From positions 55,938,971-56,002,970 of the forward strand of contig CM060972.1 in the NCBI GenBank assembly GCA_030765045.1: a stretch of DNA of 64,000 nucleotides. The letters are read 5' to 3'. Shown here in pieces: positions 33,450 through 43,962 of the stretch. The position numbers and the translations under genes are program-made. Under the pieces are notes generated by a model. It was not told where the DNA came from and made no database searches. It saw nothing but the letters and a program-made list of their open reading frames with translations. This stretch comes from Tenodera sinensis (taxonomy: Eukaryota; Arthropoda; Insecta; Mantodea; Mantidae). How positions within the stretch are numbered: position 1 is the first letter of the stretch; every line of letters starts with the position of its first letter.

Positions 33450-33880
33450 ACTTCGGAAGATTTTAGGCTTGAAGTGTGGAAAGCAATGCTGGCACGAGCG
33501 GAATAACCCTAGGGCAGTGAAGGATTTCTCGATACGTTGGGTAACCTCCTCTGGTGTATCTTGTCCTGAGCAGATGATCTTGGATCAGCTACGTATTGGT
33601 CACTGCAATTTTACCCATGGTTGCCTTTTTAAGGGGGATTCTGCTCCTCTGCCACAAACTATTGTTGGTCCGTCACGTGCTCCTAGAAAGTGTTTGCTTG
33701 ATGGACTTTCAAATGCACCTGCCTGTCAGACTTGCAAAGGTCTTGGCGGAAAATAAACATCCTACAAAAAGAGTTTTGAAGTTTTTACAAATGATAAACA
33801 CGAACCTGAGGGTTTATTTCTTTAGATGTCCAGATTTCATACCTCTGGATCTTTTTATAAATTCGTTTTAATTCTGGCTC
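33450..33880 (+). pseudogene. LINE ORF2 C-terminal fragment (RNase H-linked type)
   Basis: AVKDFSIRWVTSSGVSC then LDQLRIGHCNFTHGCLFKGD matches the conserved RLRIGHTRLTHGYL block found near the C-terminus of I- and Jockey-type LINE ORF2 proteins. In a second frame LVRHVLLESVCLMD follows, corresponding to the VKHILLEC zinc-knuckle-like region, although its cysteines are mostly lost. One frameshift separates the frames near 33650. The RT and endonuclease are absent. Confidence 0.75.
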
Positions 33881-33934
33881 TTGTACTCATTCGCTTACAA
33901 TATTTATTTATATTTCCGTTTTTACAAGTACTTT

Positions 33935-34705
33935 TACTTTGTCTACTACGTATAATAAAGAAAAGGAAGTATTGTATTCCACCCAAAAATTCGATGTCGA
34001 AATTTCACCAGGAATATATGCTTTGAGGTCTCCTGAATCCAAAAAATAAGTATTTTTAGAAAAAGGTCCGCGTGTGAGCCTGTCACGCTTTGGACAGCAT
34101 AACTCAAAAACGAAAAGTAGGTTAAAAACCAAAGTTGGTAAGTTTAATGTCTTTCAAGGATGCGACACGAAGATTTTGAAGAAAATTGCTTCACCCTAAG
34201 CAAAATGGTTCTAACGATTTTGATTGAAACGACATATATTTAACAAATTTGTATGACAAATGAAATGTTTATTTTGAATTTTCTGGCTATAGCCTATGTA
34301 GTCCTGTTTACTGTGGATGACTTTTGAATAGCAAAAGATGTATACCAAGCTAAAACACAGAATATATGTCTCAATAAATTTTCTGTAGAATGAACCATTT
34401 CGGATATATTCGTTTCTATTTGTGTTAGTTTCGGAAAACTTTAACTTTGGTGAAATGGAACATCGATGTTCATTTTTTATATGTCAAGTGTGCAAAGAGA
34501 ATGTGATTTAAAAGCTTTAAAAGATTTGACTATCGCACAAAGCCTACTGTATTCTAATATTCCCCTTGCACCTGCAAGTAAACAATAAGATAATTTGTAC
34601 AAATGTTTATCTCAACTAACACGAAGAAGATATAGGAATAAGAGTTTGTAAGAATGGCTAGTACAAGAGTAGAGAAAGTCATGTGAGTGCAACACATAAG
34701 ATTTT
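33935..34705 (-). repeat. R family copy, left unit of tandem pair
   Basis: The copy begins ACTTTGTCTACTACGTATAA and ends with the stem-loop GTCATGTGAGTGCAACACAT (34678-34697). Several short internal deletions are visible, for example the loss of the CCCTTTACATGG segment. Confidence 0.85.
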
Positions 34706-35571
34706 TACTTTCTCTACTGGTAAGTAGGGGAAGTATTGTATTCCACCCAAAAATTCGAAGTCGAGATTTCACCAGAAATACATGTTTTGAGGCCCCCTGA
34801 GTCCAAAAAAAGAATTTTTAGAAAAAGGTCCGTGTGTGTGTCTGTGTGTGTCAGTCTGTCAGTCTGTGGACAGCATAGCTCAAAAACGAAAAGTCGGTTA
34901 AAAACCAAAGTTGGTATTTAAGTTTAATGTCGTTCAAGGATGTGACACGAAGATTTTGAAGAAAATAGCCCCACCCTAAACTACCCTTTACATGGAAACT
35001 TTTTCGAAAATTTTGATTTTCTTGAAAATGGCTCTAACGATTTTGATTAGAATGTCATGTGTTTGAGATATTTTTATGACAAATGAAATGTATATCTTGA
35101 ATTTTCTGGCTATAGCCCCTGTAGTCGTATTTACTCTGGACGACTTTTGCATAACTGGTAAACCGTTAGAGATAGACCAAATTATACTGTATAAAAAATG
35201 TAGATCTTGCTAAAATACACAATTTATGTCTCAATAAATTTTCTTGTAGGGTGAACCATTTCGGAGATATACCTTGTTATGTGTGTGAGTTTCGGAAAAC
35301 TTGGAACTTTCGTGAAATGGGTCATCGTTGTTCATTTTTTTATATGTTACGTGTACAAAGAGAACGGAATCTCAAAGCTTTAAAAGATTTGACTATCGCA
35401 CATAGCCTACTGTATTCCAATATTCCCCTTACACCTACAAGGAAATAAGCAATAAGATAATTTGTACAAATGTTTATTTTAACTAACACGAAGAAGATAT
35501 AGGAATAAGAGTTTGTAAGAATGGTTAGTACAAGAGTAGAGAAAGTCATGTGAGTGCAACACATCAGATTT
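34706..35571 (-). repeat. R family copy, right unit of tandem pair
   Basis: The copy begins ACTTTCTCTACTGGTAAGTA about 10 bp after the stem-loop of the previous copy and is complete to GAGTAGAGAAAGTCATGTGA and the stem-loop at 35548-35564. It is the least diverged long copy in the window and is close in sequence to the flanks of the mosaic copy at 23706. Confidence 0.9.
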
Positions 35572-35657
35572 TTGGTATTAAATTCTACTCTGGCTTTTGC
35601 CATGATCCATTTTATAAGAACGCTGATGACCAAGTAGTTAAGCACCTTTGAAATTAG

Positions 35658-35701
<44 letters not shown>
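35658..35701. repeat. (CAT)n microsatellite
   Basis: About 14 perfect trinucleotide units. Confidence 0.95.
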
Positions 35702-35704
35702 TAT

Positions 35705-36233
35705 CCTCATCACACGAGACTTCCTATCGTCTATGTTCCATATACTCTATTTTAATTTCGTTTCAAGCTCGATTAACAGAAAAGAAATATCTGCATACTA
35801 GCAATCGCAGAGTAAAGTGCATTCTATAGACATTAGTTTTCGCTGTTCTTTCCGCCCTTTCGCTGCGTTATTGTTTTGCTGATTTACCCGGCGTCATGTC
35901 AACTGTGAAAGTTTCCATGTTTGCACGAATGTGACATCACATCACTCAAAACTGCATTGATTGTTAACATTGATATATTTGCATCGACAGAAACATTGTT
36001 TTTATACCATGCTCATTAATGGCACATTCATCAAAAAACAAAATATGTGTAGGTATTTGTACAAAAAGATCTTCCACTGGCAGGACCATAGTGAAATGTA
36101 TCTGCAAATGAACATTGTTGCTTTTGTGATACTGCATAAATAAATAAACAAAGCTACATTTAATTGCCCGTGATATAATGCATATTTAAAAAGAAAGAAA
36201 TGAACACATGTGTGCGGAAGACGGGTCTCATAT
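35705..36233. other. No recognised gene
   Basis: Nothing recognised. Confidence 0.4.
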
Positions 36234-36925
36234 TGTGACTACTACCGCGGGTGCAAGCCTCAGAAGCTCAAGGTGAGCCTACCTCACACCACTGCTTATA
36301 AATAGTGGCCTGATGACAATGCATTGGTCAGAACAAACACGACTATGAGCGTGGCAGAACAAAAGGTTTCCTGAGTGCTCGCGAGACTTCTAACAGCCAA
36401 CTTATTTACGAGAGAAGGTAAATTTCTAAAAAAATCCGTACTACCCCATTTTTGTCTATATAAAAGTAGTAGGCCTAGCTACTTCACACCACATACCAAG
36501 TCTAAGGGTAAACAAAGGCCCCCAAGTTCAGGCTGCCTCGCGCGACTGTTTGTGTCTACGTGGCTAACAACAATCACAGCGACAGATCCAAAAGGCATTT
36601 TCTCCGGAGACTTCAATAAATATCTGGCTACGTCATCGCCGGCGTGTTTGAAGCAGCTCACGAAAGGTGCGCGTGACGCCATCCCTGCTATATAAGAAGG
36701 CGAGAACACAACAAAATTATAGTGACAGTTAGTGTAAGAGAGAGATGAAATGTAGAAAGACACTGAAAGGATAGAGTCAAGGTTACGAGAACTAAACAAT
36801 TGTGAGCTGTGATAGCACGAAGTACTGTAGACTGTTAATGACCACAATAAAACTGCATTTGTGCAACATTTAAGAAGACAAAGTGGTAGAAAAGTAGCTG
36901 AACTGATTTTTTCGTTTCTGCCACA
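36234..36925 (+). mobile_element. LTR of family L, enlarged copy
   Basis: The start (TGTGACTACTACCGCGGGTG then CAAGCCTCAG) parallels TGTGATGCCAGCCGCGGCTG at 32584. There are two TATA-like boxes (TCTATATAAAAG at 36456 and GCTATATAAGAAGG at 36688), each preceded by related sequence, and an AATAAA at 36846. The end runs directly into a CACAATATT leader segment, so the primer site appears to be deleted. The second promoter block suggests an internal duplication or a composite of two LTRs. Confidence 0.6.
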
Positions 36926-37264
36926 ATATTATAAATGCTGTCTTATACATCACTTAACATGTATTTTAAAATATCATAGGTTTGTTAGGATTGTATCCTA
37001 AAATATCACTGCTTTTAAAACATAAAATGCTTAGCTAACAATAAAATCACGGATAATCATTCATCGTGTCAAAGCTTGAAAATTTTTCTCCCAGAAAATG
37101 CCTTATAAATGTGATGTAATATAATTTATAGAATATTTCAAAGTATTTCATTTGTGTATATTTTATGGAACAAGCAACGGGCCACTTTAGATTTTCAAAT
37201 TTGCGTTGCACAGCATTGTGGCAGTTCGCATTCAAGAGTGTGCAAAATATGATATGCCCACTGT
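36926..37264. other. No recognised gene
   Basis: Nothing recognised beyond a possible short LTR-element leader at the start. Confidence 0.4.
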
Positions 37265-37605
37265 TACAGGTTTTCTCAAAAATAGCTTAAACGATTTTGA
37301 GTTAAATTGAGCTGAAGTTTAAGATGTAAACTATAAGAGAGACAAAGTCTTACTATACAATTTTTTTTTTCTTTGAGTGAGCTATTTCCGTGTTATTCCT
37401 TGTTGATTGAAGTTTACAATACGTTGGTCTCAAATGGAACACATTTGTTGTTTTATGTTCTGGACATGCAAACAGAATGGCATTTCAAAATCATCAGATA
37501 GAGACTAGGTCTTAAAAGTCTTAACTGTCCTTTAAATCTTTTGTATTCTGCTATTCCCGTTGTACGTAACAAGGAAACATGCAATAAAACTATTTCTGCA
37601 AAATG
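37265..37605 (-). repeat. R family copy, diverged
   Basis: Modules AAACGATTTTGAGTTAAA, GACAAAGTCTTACTATAC and GCAAACAGAATGGCATTTCA are recognisable through GGAAACATGCAATAAAAC. Both termini are missing. Confidence 0.65.
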
Positions 37606-37805
37606 TCTGCCTGGGAACAGGATATCTCAAGCAATACCAAACTTGGTAATTAGATTCATCATTCAATGATGATAACAGAATATTTTCAAGAAAATCCCGG
37701 ACCCCAAACTACTCTTAGCATGGAACATTTTTGAAAATTTTTGATTTTCTCAAAACTAGCTCTAATATACCAATGGTTGAAGATATTCTAACAAAAGACA
37801 GAATA
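37606..37805 (-). repeat. R family internal fragment
   Basis: GGAACAGGATATCTCAAGCA begins an internal R block that continues through GAATATTTTCAAGAAAATCC, TAGCATGGAACATTTTTG to AGATATTCTAACAAAAGAC. It is then interrupted by an LTR. Confidence 0.65.
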
Positions 37806-38355
37806 TGTTACTTTACTATCACTTTATTGTCTTGTCAAGTGTTATCACAAATACACAGCTTTTTTCTTGTCATTAACACAGTCTACAATCTTTCGTGATG
37901 TAACAGCTCAAAACTTTTCCTAAACTTGCTGAATATTTTCAGTTTCTTTCTTCAGTTTCTGTGTTTGCCATACGACGTTACTATCACTGGACGCTCGTTG
38001 AAATCTTTTACGACGCATGTAATGTACCACGTAGACACACACAGCTGTCTCACACTCACTGACACACTGACTGATCCATGTCCGTAATTCTAACTATAAA
38101 ACTAAAACTCACTAACTCCTGTTAGTTGTCTCGCCTCGTTTTATAGAGGGGATAATGTCACACAGACCATTCGAAAAGCTCTCCACACACGTGCCGCTAG
38201 AAGTCTCGAGAAGGCGCTAAAAGGATCCCTTTTGTTTCTGCCGCTTCCGTTGTTACTGTCATGTACACACAAACAGTTGCGCGAGGCAGCCCGACCGCCC
38301 AGGCATGTTGTGTGAAGCAGTTCGGCCCACCATCCATCCATCCATCGACGTCGCA
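37806..38355 (-). mobile_element. Solo LTR, minus strand
   Basis: Read on the minus strand the 550-bp block starts TGCGACGTCGATGG and ends AAAGTAACA. It has a TATA-like CTCTATAAAACGAGG and a late AATAAAG. No primer-binding site or internal region follows, so it is a solo LTR. R-family sequence in the same orientation lies on both sides. AATAT occurs at both borders (37802-37806 and 38355-38359), overlapping the predicted ends by one base. Confidence 0.6.
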
Positions 38356-38855
38356 ATATTTTCATGGCAAAAAAAGGTGTTCATGAGCTTTCTGGGAACA
38401 TCTTTTGAAGTCCCCCTTCCTACTTGATGAGTTTTACATAACCGCTAAACAACAAGGGGTGAAAAAATCTTACCACCAAGAAATGCAAATCTCCTTGAAG
38501 CATACAATTTATCTGAGATGTTTTTCTTGTGGAGATAACCACTTTCTAGCTATTCCTTATTACTGATTTTAATTTTCAAATACTTAAACTTTTCATAGAC
38601 AGGATGTCATTATTCATCTCTTTTTATTCGTTAGCAATGCAAACAGAATGAAACGTCAAAGGTATCACTTAGCTAACAGCTCTTAAAGTATTTGACTAAC
38701 GCTTAGTTACACTGCATTTTCCCATCCCTGTTGTACGCAATAAGTACATATGTAATAAAATCATTTCTACGGACGTTTATTTCAATTAACATGAAGTAGA
38801 TAAAGGTAGTGCATGAGTGAGAAGAGAAAATCATATGAGTATACACATTAAACGT
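38356..38855 (-). repeat. R family copy, right of solo LTR
   Basis: The copy resumes at TATTTTCATGGCAAA and continues through GATGAGTTTTACATAACCGC, CAGGATGTCATTATTCATC, GCAAACAGAATGAAACG to a diverged end, GAGAAGAGAAAATCATATGA. Confidence 0.7.
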
Positions 38856-38984
38856 TTTAGCATCTCAAATATGAGCCTGATAATACCAGGTGTGCATGGG
38901 TGTGCCTGCTTGTACCGTGTTTTCAGATTAAAACTACATAAAAGGTACGACTAAAAAAATAAAATATTGAGTAATCATAGTTTA

Positions 38985-39500
38985 TAGTATTATCATGGCG
39001 GCTCTACTAAAGCCGATGGCCCAGGGAGTGGGACAACACCCGTGGCCTGGTCCTTACCTTGGTTAATGACCCGTCCCCCAGCACGACAATAGGCCAAGCG
39101 AAAATAAAGGTATGTGTGTGCTGTTTTGTCTTCCAGACCATTCCTTTTGCGTATTCTCGAGTAATCCACTTCCAGAACCTTCCCATTGTGAAGGAGCACT
39201 ATATAAGGGACTCACTCGTGCCCAGAAAGTTACTCTGGTAGTGATGTGCGAAGTGTAGCACTGAGACAGTCGGATAGTTTAACGTTTACAAAGCGTTCGG
39301 TAGACAGGGACTGTGAATCGCTCCAAGTACAGTTTAGCGAAAGATGTAATCTGACAATTCAGTTGTGATTCGATCGTTAAATTTTGTTGCTCTAAGTTTG
39401 TACAAAAGTGACTTAAGTGTAACGTTAGCGCTAAGCTAACAGACTTGAAGGTAAATAAAGTGTGATCAGCAATAACTGGTGTTTCTCATTTTTATACCAG
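38985..39500 (+). mobile_element. Possible LTR or promoter-like block
   Basis: A GC-richer block has a TATA box (CTATATAAGGGACTC at 39200) and, about 250 bases on, AAATAAAGTGTGATC (39452), the layout of an insect LTR. It is unrelated to family L as far as I can see. TG...CA ends and a primer site were not found, so boundaries are approximate and a host promoter cannot be excluded. Confidence 0.4.
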
Positions 39501-39704
39501 CAGATGGTATGATCAATGTCAAAAATCAATAAAGATGTACTATCCAGGCAAAGAGGTATTACCTCAAGTGACGGTAAGGGCACCAGGTGCACAATTTATG
39601 ATGAGGTATGATAAGTTTGGGAGAGATTCAAACCTTGTGGGCCGAACAGTTTGACCGGAGTTTATTCGTGGTTTCCGTCTGTCACCAAGGTAAATATCAT
39701 ATTG

Positions 39705-39872
39705 CATATTTAACACTATGACCCAAAGTTTCATCTTAAGTCTAAAACAAGAGTATATATAAAAATAAATGGTAATAGTGAATGTTATGCCATCTATCCA
39801 CAGATAAGGTAAGCAGGCACACTGGATGGTATCCTAATGCCATCTGCCTGTCACAGAGGCAGAGGTATATAT
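39705..39872 (+). repeat. Dispersed repeat X, copy 1
   Basis: ACCCAAAGTTTCATCTTAAG, TGGTAATAGTG, GCCATCTATCCA and CCTAATGCCATCTGCC recur in the same order at 60800-60955. The nature of the element is unknown. Confidence 0.65.
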
Positions 39873-39907
39873 ATATATATGGAGCTGTCTTTTTAAGCAC
39901 ACTTAAA

Positions 39908-39940
39908 AACCAGTACCTGGGCGACCGAGCTTCGCTCGAC
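39908..39940 (+). repeat. Short perfect hairpin motif
   Basis: CGAGCTTCGCTCG folds into a stem CGAGC/GCTCG with a three-base loop, within CCTGGGCGACCGAGC. Similar motifs are familiar from insect repeats, but I cannot assign it. Confidence 0.5.
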
Positions 39941-40059
39941 GTTTTTCGCCTCTGTTTTTGTGAAATCCTGTTTTTTGTGGGAGAAGATACCTATTTAGAC
40001 AAACTGAAAGTCAAAACGTTAACAATTTAACAATTTTAGTCGCAATTGTGAAGAGTCAT

Positions 40060-40448
40060 TTCCAAGATACAAATATTTCATAAACACCATCATTTCAGCT
40101 GTAAAACGTCTACTGCTGAACGCAGGCCTCCCCCATATATCCACGCAGTTTTACGTTTTCGTTGAGCATTTGTTCCATTATAGAGTTCAGTTCTTTAGTT
40201 GTTTTTTTTTTCTCCACAAAATGTTTAAAATGTTCTCCTGCACATTTGCCTTGTATCTGTGATCGTGATCTATTATGTTACTTCCTCCTTTGTGAGACAA
40301 ACTATAATTATGTTCGAGGAGCTACATTGATGTAGCCAACCTCAACAACTTTATAATGTTCTTTAGTTTATGTTAAATTCTCACAGATCTGTAAAAGCAT
40401 TATTGCTGATTGATCTTAATAAAAACTTAACAAAAAAAAAAAAAAAAA
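40060..40448 (+). mobile_element. Retroposed insert ending in poly-A
   Basis: A plus-strand segment ends TTAATAAAAACTTAAC and then 17 A (40432-40448), as for a polyadenylated retrocopy. CTACTGCTGAACGCAGGCCT then CCCCCAT near 40112 resembles a motif common in insect LINEs. The 5' border is not defined. Confidence 0.45.
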
Positions 40449-40736
40449 GGTCTTTGCTGCTGCGATTGACTCCAGGGCGTTAACACATTTTCCAAGGTCC
40501 TTTATCTTTCCGTCCAGTTCTTCCATGGCTTCCTTTACTCTGGCCAGTCGCTCGTTAGTATTCTCCAATAGGTCTACCTTCATATTACACATTCCCGTCT
40601 TCTTTTCTGTTTCGGAGTTTACATTTTCAGTCTGCCTTCCATTTTTGTTTTCATTTTGTCCATCTTTGTTCCTATATTTTCTATTCCGTAGTGTACATTT
40701 CTCCAATTCAGTTTTCATATTTGTTTCCTCTGCCAC
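40449..40736 (-). other. Unrecognised coiled-coil-like open frame
   Basis: A minus-strand frame reads from MAEETNMKTELEKC to ALESIAAAK. It is rich in Lys, Glu and Asn and has heptad-like spacing (LLENTNERLARVKEAMEEL). It is cut by the poly-A insertion. It could be a retroelement ORF1 coiled coil or host sequence; I cannot decide. Confidence 0.25.
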
Positions 40737-40959
40737 ATTCCATAATTCATTTTACTTCCCATTATGTCCATCTTGGCTAACATTTATTTCATCAACTGTT
40801 CCATATCGGGCTTTTCGGCGCACTCCTGACATCAATTGTGGTTACTTTACTTTTTTAAAATATTTCTTTACTTTTTATTAAAACATCGGAGCAACACTAA
40901 GCAAAAGCACTGTTGAACAATAACAAATACTACAGGAAGAAAAGCTGGTTGATAAAGCC

Positions 40960-42440
40960 ATGTGAATTTACTACGCACTTCTGTTTCAATCATATAGAAA
41001 ATTGTATGAATTGTCCGTAATTGCTCACTGAAACGGGAGTAGTGAAAGAAATGTGATTGTGTTTAGTAATATAAAAATGAGTAGAAAAAGCGTGTGAATG
41101 TTATACGTTACACTTATATTTCAAGTGCATGGAAAAATGTATGTTTGTAGAAGAGGGAGTAGTATGTTAGGTAAAAGAAAAGGAGTAGAGAAAACCATGT
41201 GAACGTAATACGTTGGGTGCTAAAATGGATTGCATAAAAACCTTCGGCATGAAAACAATTAGATGTGTCGCTTTTCATGGCGATCGGTCAACCTGTTTTG
41301 GAATTTATCCACTCTTTAACATACGATATGTGTAGGCGTTGGTATGTATGACGTTGATAAACGATAGGGAATAACATGTGAATTGTTACGTAAAACAATA
41401 GTGAGTAGAGAAAATAGTATGAATATAATACGTTGTATTTCTTTTTGAAACATATCAAATTGTATGAATTATATGTTGAAGGGCGAGTAGCGAAAGAAGA
41501 CTGATGGTGCCTCGTAAAGGAAGAATTAGTCGAGGAAGTCGTGTGAATGTAATAAGTTGATTTATATTTCAATCATAGAATATTATATGAATTGTATGTT
41601 GAAGGGCAAACAGAGGATAAATGAATGTGCTACGTAAAAGAAATGCGAGTAGAAAACCATTTGAAAGTAATATATTGTGTAGTAAAATTGTTGCCATAAA
41701 AAATTTCCCCATGAAAAAATACATATACGTGCCGAATTTCGCGGTGATTGGTTAAGCGGTTTCCGAGCTTAACAGTTAGATATATACAAACATCCAAGTT
41801 GTATTGATGATATGAATTGTTTGTAGAAGAGTGAGTAGAGAAAGAGATGTGAATGTGTTACCTAAAAGTGAGCATAGGAAACAGTGTTAATGTAATACGC
41901 AGCATTTCTATTACAAACATGCACAAAATTGTATGACTTATTTCTAGAAGAGTGTGTAGAGAAACAAATGTGTTTTCCAAAAGCAAGTAGAGAAAACAGT
42001 GTGCATGTAATACGTGACATTTCTATTTCAAACATATACGAAATTATATGACTTATTTGTAGAAGAGTGAGTAGAGAGAGATGTGAATGTGTTACCTAAA
42101 AGTGAGTAGAGAAAACAGTATGAATATAATATGTAGCATTTCTATTTCACACATACAGAAAATTGCATGACTTATTTGTAGAAGAGTGAGTAGAGAAAGA
42201 GATATGAATGTGTTATCTAAAAGTGAGAGGAAAAAACAGTGTAAATGTAATAGCATTTCTATTTAAAAGATACAGAACATGGTATGACTTATTTTAAAAG
42301 CGGGGATAAAGGTTTTTTTTGGTGCAATATCACGTTTTTATGGAAAACTTTTTATAGAAGAGTGATTAGAGAAAAATATGTGAATGTGTTACCTAAAAGT
42401 GAGTCGAGAAAACGCTGTGAATGTAATATGCATGTATACA
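40960..42440 (+). repeat. Tandem array, unit about 120 bp
   Basis: A compound unit repeats imperfectly: GAGTAGAGAAA followed by TGTGAATG and a TTAC or TAATACG, then a spacer with CATTTCTATTTCAAACATA and ATGACTTATTTGTAGAAG. About 15 GAGTAGAGAAA-like motifs occur, most regular at 41820-42300. Two foreign stretches (41215-41370 and 41690-41800) interrupt it. The core motif resembles the stem-loop end of R. Confidence 0.75.
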
Positions 42441-42599
42441 AAAATTTATTCAAGTCTTTAGAGCTATTTCTGAAATACCGTGAGTATATACAAGAATTGC
42501 ACCGTAGAGGCGGGAATAAAAAATGTTATTTTTTACGTAAAATCGCGTTTTTTCGGGAATTACACCTATATAGCTGAACTTAAAAAGCAAAACCCTAAG

Positions 42600-42680
42600 T
42601 GATTACAAAATTTGATCGAAATCGTTAGAGTCGTTTCCAAGTTTGCGCGTTGATACAAGCATTTGCAACCTTTGCCATCC
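42600..42680 (+). repeat. Short motif shared with other repeats
   Basis: AAATTTGATCGAAATCGTTA then GAGTCGTTTCCAAG parallels the R central module (AATCAAAATCGTTAGAGCCA) and the segments at 30910 and 41740. Confidence 0.4.
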
Positions 42681-42916
42681 AGAATTTAAATAATAAGTTT
42701 CAATAGTAAAGGATTTGAGATTAGGCAGTTAAAAATTACCAATTGCCCTGTGAAATATAGTTCGCATTCTTTCTATTTTCCACGTTTTAACTTAAACCTT
42801 ACACACTATAGCTATCAGGCCACGCCCGCCGCTACATCAGAGAACCGGTCAGTCCCTCACTTGCATCACTGGAATTATGTCCCATAACAAAGTAAAAAAA
42901 TTATTCAAAGCCGAAT

Positions 42917-43382
42917 GGCAGTATTTAGTCTCAATGCGTGGGCAAGAATTGTGGGCTACAGACTCCTAGGAACATACGTTTTACCCAACAGATTAACAGG
43001 TGCTGCGCGATGAGTTACCCGTGCTTTTGAAGGAGTTGAGCTTGTGAATGACGACGCATGTGGTTAAGCATTTTGTACATATCATGCGAAAATACTTAAA
43101 CCAACATTTAATAGACAATGGAATGGTAGAGGAGGTCTAGTAGCATGGTCTTCCCATTCGCCGGACCTCAATCCATTAGGTTTCTCACTATGGGGATATT
43201 TAAAGACATTGGTGTATACTAAATCTATAGTAAACTTGCATATTTTGCTAAAATAACTCATATTTCAACAGGTATTTGTTTTCACACATATGTTTATAGG
43301 AAAATTTCTTCTAGTTTTGACGAATCCCAACACCTGTTGCAATATTGGGCACTTTTAAACATCCTGTATACAAATAAAGCCG
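42917..43382 (+). pseudogene. Mariner/Tc1-type transposase C-terminal relic
   Basis: Frames read VFSLNAWARIVGYRLLGTYV, LPNRLTGARYELPVLLKE, then FNRQWNGRGGLVAWSSHSPD and LNPLGFSLWGYLKTLVYT. The SPDLNPLDFFLWG-type block with its catalytic Asp is diagnostic of the IS630/Tc1/mariner DDE transposases common in insects. The middle catalytic Asp segment (HDGAPAH in relatives) is lost or decayed, and stops are present. A TIR-like end, CTTTTAAACATCCTGTATAC, lies at about 43354-43373; no left TIR was found. Confidence 0.75.
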
Positions 43383-43384
43383 AG

Positions 43385-43962
43385 TTTAACGGCAGAATAA
43401 AATAATTGGAATATAATTCGACAATTTAACACAAAAATCTATGCTTTTTTGCGGATGATCAGGTTTTAATGCCGGAATCCGAAGATGATTTACAAAGAGC
43501 AACTTAATTGCAAATAGCCATAGACACAATAATGTTAAAATTTCAAACAACAAAACTAAAATAATCGGTTTTAAAGGAGCTGACCACAGAAGATGTAAAG
43601 TAATCCTGGGACTAGAAATTATAGCACAGGTGTCCCCCTATAACTATTTATGCTGCAGTGTATCATATCTAAAAGAACAAGATGCTGCATATAGAATAAG
43701 TAAATTTCAGCAAATGTGCGGAACAATAAGAAGAACTTTAAATAATAAAATACAATGTTCAGCACAATTAAAATGTTATAAAGCATTAGCCGCACCACTG
43801 GTTCAGAAAATTGCTCTATAAATCGAGTAACTAAAGGGAAAATAGGAGCCAGGGCAATGAAATTTCTAAGTTTGGCTGTTGTCACTATCTTAGATTATAA
43901 TCTAATAATTATTAGGGAAGTGAAAATATACAAGATGATTTCAACTTGTCTGAATTAGTACA
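43385..43962 (+). pseudogene. LINE ORF2 fragment, left of R insertion
   Basis: FADDQVLMPESEDDLQRAT begins at 43448 (RT catalytic box intact). Further frames give YNYLCCSVSYLKEQD and KFQQMCGTIRRTLNNK (thumb). A later frame gives LDYNLIIIREVKIYKM. Stops and frameshifts are frequent. It ends at about 43962, where an R copy starts; the end of the same LINE type resumes at 44758. Confidence 0.8.

Noticed and set aside
34714..34908. Recurring small frame with FVFELC...FWVEYNTS seen in many places
   Set aside because: It is the translation of one R block in several copies. The frame breaks at the CA tract and shifts between copies, with no sign of selection on protein.
39080..39140. Tiny intron with GTATGT donor and CTTCCAG acceptor
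   Set aside because: The predicted intron would be about 28 bases, too short for splicing; it lies in an LTR-like block.
40960..42440. CRISPR-like array
   Set aside because: The units are long, imperfect and contiguous without unique spacers, in a eukaryotic context; it is a tandem repeat.
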